From the NCBI GenBank assembly GCA_038215275.1, contig JBBQRA010000108.1, positions 1 through 19,572 of the forward strand: DNA of 19,572 nt, given 5' to 3'. Below the pieces are notes generated by a model. That model saw only the letters and a list, made by a program, of their open reading frames with translations, had not been told where the DNA came from and ran no database searches. A program made the position numbers and the translations under genes. This document shows positions 14,982-19,572 of this stretch, piece after piece. The stretch's first letter is position 1. Every line of letters begins with the position of its first letter. Source of the stretch: Ga0077553 sp038215275 (GTDB lineage: Bacteria; Acidobacteriota; Terriglobia; Bryobacterales; Bryobacteraceae).

Positions 14982-16316
14982 TCAGCTCCAGAAGGTGAGG
15001 TAGGGTTTCTCGTCGATCAATCGCCCGATATAGAGGGCGAGCTCGCGCATGTGATAGTCGCCCCATTGGGAGCTTTCGCCGCACGGTACTTTGCGGCCGG
15101 GCGGGATGAAGTCCCAGCCGTTGGGGCGATGGTAGACGCTGTGCAGGAGCAGGCCCTGGTGGTCCGCGCCGGTGCTGAGATAGGGCTCAGCGAGCAATGT
15201 GCGGGCGACGGTGAGGCCGGCTTGGGTGTATCGCGATTCCTGGCAGTAGCGGCCCAGGCGGAGCAGGCCCTGGGCGGCGATGACGGCGGCGGAAGAATCG
15301 ACGGGTTCGTGGTCGTTGAACGGGTCGGCGGGCTTGCTGAGGTAGTCTCCCATGTGGGCGAGGCCGGGGGCGCCTGTGTCCCAATAGGGCACGCCGTCGG
15401 TGGGGGTGTGGGCGAGATAGAAGTCGCAGGTGGCGCGGGCGGCGCGGAGCATGAAGGCCTTTACTTCGTTGAAGTCGCCCGGTTCCGTTTCTAGGAATTC
15501 GAGCTGTTCGGAGTAGCCAAGCATGGCCCAGGCAAGTCCTCGGGTCCACGTGGAGAATGGGGAGTATCCCTGCTGCGAACTGGGGCAGCGCTTATTGCCG
15601 TCGTTGCGGTTGAAGACGATCTCGTGCGCGGTCCGGCCTGGAATGTCGTAGGCATCGCGGCCTTCTCCGTAGAAGACGACGTGATTGGCCGTGACGCGGG
15701 CGTGCTGGATCATCCTGTCGAGTAGCGAGATTTTGCGGTCGTTTTCTCCCATCAGAATGTGGCCCAGGCGATGGGAAACCGATAGCGCGCGGAGAGTACG
15801 CATCGTGTCAACGAAGAGCGAATGCGGTCCGTTAAAGGAGTAGATGTAACCGAGGCCATCGGTGGTATCGCTCCAGCGGGCGGCCTGCACGGCGCCGGTG
15901 CACTGGAGGGCGAGGATATAGAACTGCTCCTCCCAGAAATTGGGAGCAATGCGGCCTTCGCGCTGCAGACGGAGAAGGTTGCCATACGTGCTGACATTGT
16001 TGAAACCGTGATCGTGGACGCCGATGTGGGTGATGTGCGGCGCCATGTAGCGGCGGGTGTGTTCGCGCCCGATTTCGAGGAATTCGCTCTCCCCGGTAGC
16101 GTCGAACTGGAGAATCGGGGCGCCGAACTGAAAGCCTTGGGTCCACTCGGTCCAGCCGCGGCTGGTGTACTTGCCGGCGACCGTGAATACGGGCGCGCCA
16201 GTTTCCGCTCGCCAGGTGGATTCGAGGCTGCGAATTTTGGCCGCGGAGGCCTGCCAGAGGGTGTCGAGGCCGGCGCGAAGGTCTGCCGGTTTCAATTGGG
16301 TGTCCACTGAGATCAT
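14982..16316 (-). CDS. GH88 family unsaturated glucuronyl hydrolase-like protein
   Basis: 444 residues without a signal peptide, so probably cytoplasmic. The sequence follows the GH88 alpha6/alpha6 barrel. HIGVHDHGFNNVSTYGN contains Asp102, matching Asp88 of the Bacillus enzyme, and GPHSLFVDTMRTLRAL contains Asp170, matching catalytic Asp149. Also typical are SSQQGYSPFSTWTRGLAWAM, DTGAPGLAHMGDYLSKPADP, VDSSAAVIAAQGLLRLG and CGESSQWGDYHMRELALYI. GH88 enzymes hydrate the C4-C5 double bond of unsaturated uronic acids left by polysaccharide lyases, releasing a keto acid. A GGAG at 16321-16324 sits 4 nt before the ATG. It runs divergently from the small YflT-like gene. No lyase or uronate transporter is in view, so the polymer is unknown. 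Confidence 0.9.
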   Translation of the reverse strand: MISVDTQLKPADLRAGLDTLWQASAAKIRSLESTWRAETGAPVFTVAGKYTSRGWTEWTQGFQFGAPILQFDATGESEFLEIGREHTRRYMAPHITHIGVHDHGFNNVSTYGNLLRLQREGRIAPNFWEEQFYILALQCTGAVQAARWSDTTDGLGYIYSFNGPHSLFVDTMRTLRALSVSHRLGHILMGENDRKISLLDRMIQHARVTANHVVFYGEGRDAYDIPGRTAHEIVFNRNDGNKRCPSSQQGYSPFSTWTRGLAWAMLGYSEQLEFLETEPGDFNEVKAFMLRAARATCDFYLAHTPTDGVPYWDTGAPGLAHMGDYLSKPADPFNDHEPVDSSAAVIAAQGLLRLGRYCQESRYTQAGLTVARTLLAEPYLSTGADHQGLLLHSVYHRPNGWDFIPPGRKVPCGESSQWGDYHMRELALYIGRLIDEKPYLTFWS

Positions 16317-16382
16317 TCGACTCCAGTGTAACGTTTGAAACTCTCTTGCCTTCTGAAGTCTCCTCCATCCAGAGGAATATTC
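16317..16382. promoter_or_regulatory. Divergent intergenic region between GH88 and YflT-like genes
   Basis: 66 bases, the longest gene-free stretch in the window. It holds ribosome sites in both directions (GGAG for the minus strand at 16321-16324, AGAGGA for the plus strand at 16371-16376). On the minus strand TTACACT is -10-like but lacks a matching -35. An in-frame ATG at 16335 is not favoured because it has no ribosome site. Confidence 0.4.
16371..16376 (+). promoter_or_regulatory. Ribosome binding site deciding the start of the YflT-like gene
   Basis: AGAGGA ends 6 nt before the ATG at 16383. No comparable site precedes the in-frame ATG at 16335, so the shorter 157-residue protein is preferred. 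Confidence 0.65.
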
Positions 16383-16856
16383 ATGAGTGAGATTTCGGAG
16401 TATTTCACGGGCTCATCTTCATCATTTGGGGTGCTTTACCCTATGCACTACGTGTTAGCGCTGGTGCCCAGTGGAAATGCGGCGATAGAGGCGGGTAAGG
16501 CCTTGGTGGAGGCGGGATTCCCGGACGATGCTGTGGTGGAATTTTCGCCCGAAGTTTTTGCCCAGTTGATCGAGGCCCATCGGGACAATAAGGGCCTGTG
16601 GAATCAGTTTCTGGAGGGTCTGTCGCGGACTGTTGGCACCGAGGCGGCTTATATCGACCTGGATCTGGAGTTGGCGCGGGCCGGAGCGGGTGCGGTGGCT
16701 GTGTTGGCCGAGAATGAAGCGGCTAAGGAGCAGGCTCGGGCCATACTAATGCGGTGGAAGCCGCTGGCAATGCGGTATTACGCTCACCTAGCAATCGAAG
16801 TATTCATCGAACATCGGAACGCGCAAACTTCGGCGCAGCAGAGCGGGGCGGATTAG
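16383..16856 (+). CDS. Small hypothetical protein, YflT/general-stress-like
   Basis: 157 residues from ATG 16383. After a polar N-terminus comes MHYVLALVPSGNAAIEAGKA, LVEAGFPDDAVVEFSPEVF, a helix LIEAHRDNKGLWNQFLEGLS, AAYIDLDLELARAGAGAVAV and LAENEAAKEQARAILMRW. The strand-helix-(G/A)F-(p)-dd-strand start and the later hydrophobic strand followed by an A-E-rich helix resemble the ferredoxin-like YflT / general stress protein 17M group, where a helix pairs residues called 'A..A...L...GF...DI'. This is resemblance by eye only. There is no signal peptide. It is a single-gene unit, with a stop overlapping the CDF stop by 4 bp. Confidence 0.75.
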   Translation: MSEISEYFTGSSSSFGVLYPMHYVLALVPSGNAAIEAGKALVEAGFPDDAVVEFSPEVFAQLIEAHRDNKGLWNQFLEGLSRTVGTEAAYIDLDLELARAGAGAVAVLAENEAAKEQARAILMRWKPLAMRYYAHLAIEVFIEHRNAQTSAQQSGAD

Positions 16857-17731
16857 GGCGTATCGGCGGGCTCGACGTGGACGAGCACATTCTGCACCCA
16901 TGAGAGTTGCTGCGTGATAGCCGACTTAACGCTGCCGGCAATGACGTGGGAGTCCCTTACGGTCATGTCGGGATTGACATGCAGGTGGAGATCGACGTGG
17001 TACTGCAGACCCGTCTTCCGCGCGAAGCATTTTTCGACATAGAGGGCGCCGGGTACCGATAGCGCAGCCTTGCGAATAGCGTCGAGCTTCGCGTCCTCGG
17101 GCATCGTATCCATCAGTTGCAATGCAGTCTCTCGGATTACACGGGTGCCGAGGAAGCTAACGATAACGCCGACGGCGACGCCGCCGAGATGGTCGGCTTC
17201 GGCGAAGCGGACGGGATCGGATAGCGTCAGGCCCAGGGCCGCCAAGGCGACGCCGCCGGACAAGATATCGACAAAGTCGTTCTGGCCATCGGCGAGCAGC
17301 GCGGCACTGCCGAAGCGTTTGCCGTAGAAGAGTTTGTACGACGACAACCCCGTCTTGGCGACGATTGAAATCACCAAGGCCCAAAGCGCCCACGCTTGCG
17401 GAGGCGCCTCTGTCGTGCCGACTTTGGTCCAACTGCTCCAGCAGATTGCCGCCCCCGTGCCGGTGAGGATCATTCCCATCACCAGGCCCGTTAGGATTTC
17501 GAAGCGCCCGTGGCCATACGGATGATTGTCGTCGGCCGGACGAGAGGCGATGGTAAGCCCGAGCCAGACCAAGCCACCGCTGATCACGTCGGCGGCAGAC
17601 TCAAAACCGTCGGCGACCACGGCGGTTGACCGCGCCTGCGTGCCGACGACGATCTTCATGACCGCCAGCAGTCCACTTACCGCCATGCCGGTTAACGCCA
17701 GGCGGCGAGCGAACTGATAGGCAAGCTGCAT
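16853..17731 (-). CDS. Cation diffusion facilitator family transporter
   Basis: 292 residues, full length for a CDF exporter, with six predicted helices in the first 200 residues and a cytoplasmic C-terminal metal-binding domain (VPGALYVEKCFARKTG, YHVDLHLHVNPDMTVRDSHVI). The signature PADDNHPYGHGRFE is present after helix 2. CDF proteins exchange Zn2+, Mn2+, Fe2+ or Co2+ for protons. The transport-site motifs differ from the common HxxxD form: helix 2 has Glu44xxxAsp48 (DGFESAAD) and helix 5 has Asn151xxxAsp155 (DGQNDFVD), so the metal cannot be assigned from sequence. Its start lies 2 bp after the pyruvate carboxylase stop, so both are probably on one transcript. Confidence 0.94.
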   Translation of the reverse strand: MQLAYQFARRLALTGMAVSGLLAVMKIVVGTQARSTAVVADGFESAADVISGGLVWLGLTIASRPADDNHPYGHGRFEILTGLVMGMILTGTGAAICWSSWTKVGTTEAPPQAWALWALVISIVAKTGLSSYKLFYGKRFGSAALLADGQNDFVDILSGGVALAALGLTLSDPVRFAEADHLGGVAVGVIVSFLGTRVIRETALQLMDTMPEDAKLDAIRKAALSVPGALYVEKCFARKTGLQYHVDLHLHVNPDMTVRDSHVIAGSVKSAITQQLSWVQNVLVHVEPADTP

Positions 17732-17733
17732 CG

Positions 17734-19572
17734 CTACTCGATCACAATGAGCAGGTCCTTGGCGTCCACCTGTTGGCCGGTTTGCACCAGTTTCTGGGTT
17801 ACCTTGCCGCCTACGGGGGCGTAGACGGTGCTCTGCATCTTCATGGCTTCGAGGACCAGCAGTCGATCGCCCTTCGCAACGGTCTGGCCCGCCTCGACGG
17901 CTACGGACGATACCGCGCCCGGGATGGGCGCGCCGACGTGGCCCGGTTGGAGCGGGTCGGCCTGTGGCCTGGCGGAGACGACGGCTTGGAGGCTGCGGTC
18001 CCGAACGACGACTTCGCGCGGTTGGCCGTTCAGGTCGAAAAAGACCGTTCGCGTGCCGTCCGGATGGGGCTCCGACATGGTTTGGAACTTGATGATGAGC
18101 AGTTTGCCGGGTTCTATTTCGACGGTGATCTCTTCACCTCGCTTCATCCCATAGAAGAACTGCGGGGTGGGCAGCGCTTCGAGGTTGCCATACTGCTGAT
18201 GGGCCTTGGCGAACTTCGTGAAGACGTCCGGGTACATGAGGTAGCTGAGGACGTCTGTCCGGCTCGGCTTGCGGCCGGCCTTCTTTTCGACGATGCCTTC
18301 AGTCTCCTTGAGGTCAATGGCCGGCAGGAGAGCGCCGGGACGACCCTTGCGGGGTTGGCCGCCCTTGAGTATGACGTTTGTCAGCTTCTTTGGCCAGCCT
18401 CCGGGAGGTTCGCCAAGGGAGCCTTCGAACATATCTATGACCGAGTTTGGCAGGGTAATTGTATGGTTCGGACCCAGTTTCTCGATCTCGGCCATGGTGA
18501 GGCCGTGGCTGACTAAGAAGATGGCCATGTCGCCGACGACCTTTGAGGATGGAGTAACCTTGACGATGTCGCCGAAGGCCATGTTCACTTCCGCATAGGT
18601 GCGGGCGATCTCGTTCCACTTCGGGCCCAAGCCCATGCTTTCGGCCTGCTCTTTTAAGTTAGTAAACTGGCCACCCGGCATTTCATGGAGATAGACTTCG
18701 GCGGTGCCGGCCCGGAGCCCGCTATCGAAGGGAAGATAGTAGGTGCGGACGGTTTCCCAGTAATCGGAACAACGATTGAGGGCTTCAAGGTTCAAGCCTG
18801 TGGCGCGGGGCGTGTTGGCGAGTGCGGCCACGAGGGAGTTCAAGTTGGGCTGCGACGTCGTGCCGGACATGGCGGCGAGGGCGGCGTCGACCGCGTCCAC
18901 GCCGGCGTCGGAGGCCTTCAGGATGGAGGAGGCGTTGATGCCGCTCGTATCGTGAGTGTGGAAGTGGACGGGTAGGCCGACCTCTTCGCGCAATGTTTTG
19001 ACCAGCTTCTGCGCGGCGTATGGCTTCAACAGGCCGGCCATATCTTTGATACCCAGGATATGCGCACCCATCTTCTCCAACTCTTTCGCCATGTTGACGT
19101 AGTAAGTCAATGGGTACTTATCGCGCTTGGGGTCAAGTATGTCGCCGGTGTAACAGATGGCGCCCTCGCACAAGCGATTCGTCTGCCGGACCGCTTCCAT
19201 TGGCACCTTCATGTTCGGGAGCCAATTCAGCGAATCGAAGATCCGGAAGATATCGATGCCGTTCTCGGCGGCGCCGGCGATGAATTCGCGGACGACGTTA
19301 TCGGGATAAGCCGTGTAGCCGACCGCGTTCGAGGCGCGGAGAAGCATTTGGAAGCAGATGTTCGGGATGGCTGTGCGGAGGAGGCGGAGACGCTGCCAGG
19401 GGTCCTCGAGGAGGAACCGCATGGAGACGTCAAAGGTAGCGCCGCCCCACATTTCGAGCGAGAACAGGTTGGGGAGTTGATGCGAGACGGTGTTGGCAAT
19501 TGCGAGCAGGTCGTAGGTGCGGACGCGGGTGGCCAAGAGCGATTGGTGGGCGTCGCGGAACGTGGTGTCGGT
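17734..19572 (-). CDS. pyc: Pyruvate carboxylase, carboxyltransferase and biotinyl domains (partial)
   Basis: The C-terminal 612 residues of a biotin-dependent carboxylase; the frame is open through the right edge. It begins inside the carboxyltransferase domain at TDTTFRDAHQSLLATRVRT, with the metal Asp at residue 7. FSLEMWGGATFDVSMRFL, FQMLLRASNAVGYTAYPDN and FRIFDSLNW follow, then the carbamylated-Lys site GIKDMAGL (Lys176) and the metal motif HFHTHDTSG. The conserved PYC/OADA region (VTPSSKVVGDMAIFLVS) and a C-terminal biotinyl domain with EAMKM follow; the biotinylated Lys is residue 578, codon 17839-17841, 35 from the end. The wording of these motifs fits single-chain pyruvate carboxylase better than oxaloacetate decarboxylase alpha, so a biotin carboxylase domain is expected beyond the edge. 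It makes oxaloacetate from pyruvate and bicarbonate. Confidence 0.93.
   Translation of the reverse strand, partial: TDTTFRDAHQSLLATRVRTYDLLAIANTVSHQLPNLFSLEMWGGATFDVSMRFLLEDPWQRLRLLRTAIPNICFQMLLRASNAVGYTAYPDNVVREFIAGAAENGIDIFRIFDSLNWLPNMKVPMEAVRQTNRLCEGAICYTGDILDPKRDKYPLTYYVNMAKELEKMGAHILGIKDMAGLLKPYAAQKLVKTLREEVGLPVHFHTHDTSGINASSILKASDAGVDAVDAALAAMSGTTSQPNLNSLVAALANTPRATGLNLEALNRCSDYWETVRTYYLPFDSGLRAGTAEVYLHEMPGGQFTNLKEQAESMGLGPKWNEIARTYAEVNMAFGDIVKVTPSSKVVGDMAIFLVSHGLTMAEIEKLGPNHTITLPNSVIDMFEGSLGEPPGGWPKKLTNVILKGGQPRKGRPGALLPAIDLKETEGIVEKKAGRKPSRTDVLSYLMYPDVFTKFAKAHQQYGNLEALPTPQFFYGMKRGEEITVEIEPGKLLIIKFQTMSEPHPDGTRTVFFDLNGQPREVVVRDRSLQAVVSARPQADPLQPGHVGAPIPGAVSSVAVEAGQTVAKGDRLLVLEAMKMQSTVYAPVGGKVTQKLVQTGQQVDAKDLLIVIE

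Noticed and set aside
16335..16382. Upstream ATG for the YflT-like gene
   Set aside because: No ribosome site precedes it, whereas AGAGGA is well placed before ATG 16383.
17734..19572. Oxaloacetate decarboxylase alpha subunit instead of pyruvate carboxylase
   Set aside because: The carboxyltransferase wording (RDAHQSLLATRVRT, FQMLLRASNAVGYTAYPDN, FRIFDSLNW) matches single-chain pyruvate carboxylase, and no decarboxylase beta or gamma gene is adjacent. The missing N-terminus keeps a small doubt.
1..19572. Mobile elements, CRISPR arrays, phage genes, tRNA or rRNA
   Set aside because: No transposase or integrase motifs, spaced direct repeats, terminal inverted repeats or cloverleaf-like segments were seen, and almost all sequence is taken up by recognisable genes.

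Overview
The window looks like chromosomal DNA from a soil-type Acidobacteriota of the Solibacter/Bryobacter kind. This is inferred from the high GC content, the many exported sugar-acting proteins with Tat or Sec leaders, a DUF1592 cytochrome next to a DUF1552 protein, DUF1080 (3-keto-disaccharide hydrolase family) proteins and a GMC oxidoreductase. No tRNA, rRNA, CRISPR array, insertion sequence or phage gene was seen. Nineteen genes are called; two run off the edges. Only about 223 of 19,572 bases (about 1.1 %) lie between genes, using the starts chosen here.

Region 1 (1-7406) is an exported carbohydrate-oxidation region. The C-terminal end of a GMC oxidoreductase meets, tail to tail, a secreted DUF1080 protein. 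Divergent from DUF1080 runs a tight four-gene run: a degenerate enolase-superfamily protein, an intact galactonate-dehydratase-like enolase-superfamily protein with a Tat leader, a DUF1587/1592/1588/1585 protein with two CxxCH haem motifs, and a Tat-exported DUF1552 protein. Junctions in this run are 1-bp overlap, 7-bp overlap and 10-bp gap. It is the best candidate here for an undescribed system: sugar-acid chemistry coupled to cytochrome c outside the cytoplasm, with what appears to be a catalytically dead enolase paralogue.

Region 2 (7403-9910, minus) holds a small lipoprotein gene followed by a TgpA-type membrane transglutaminase.

Region 3 (9944-13654) is housekeeping nucleic-acid metabolism: a 48-residue membrane microprotein, RNase PH (rph) and the dITP/XTP pyrophosphatase RdgB on the plus strand, facing a PolX-PHP DNA polymerase and a Nudix ADP-ribose-pyrophosphatase-like enzyme on the minus strand.

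Region 4 (13685-16316) has a second secreted DUF1080 protein, an unrecognised 162-residue protein and, on the minus strand, a GH88-type unsaturated glucuronyl hydrolase.

Region 5 (16383-19572) has a small YflT-like protein facing a cation diffusion facilitator, which sits 2 bp downstream of the C-terminal two thirds of a single-chain-type pyruvate carboxylase that continues beyond the right edge.

All five tail-to-tail gene pairs end within 4 bp of each other, three of them with overlapping stop codons, leaving no spacer for ordinary intergenic terminators.
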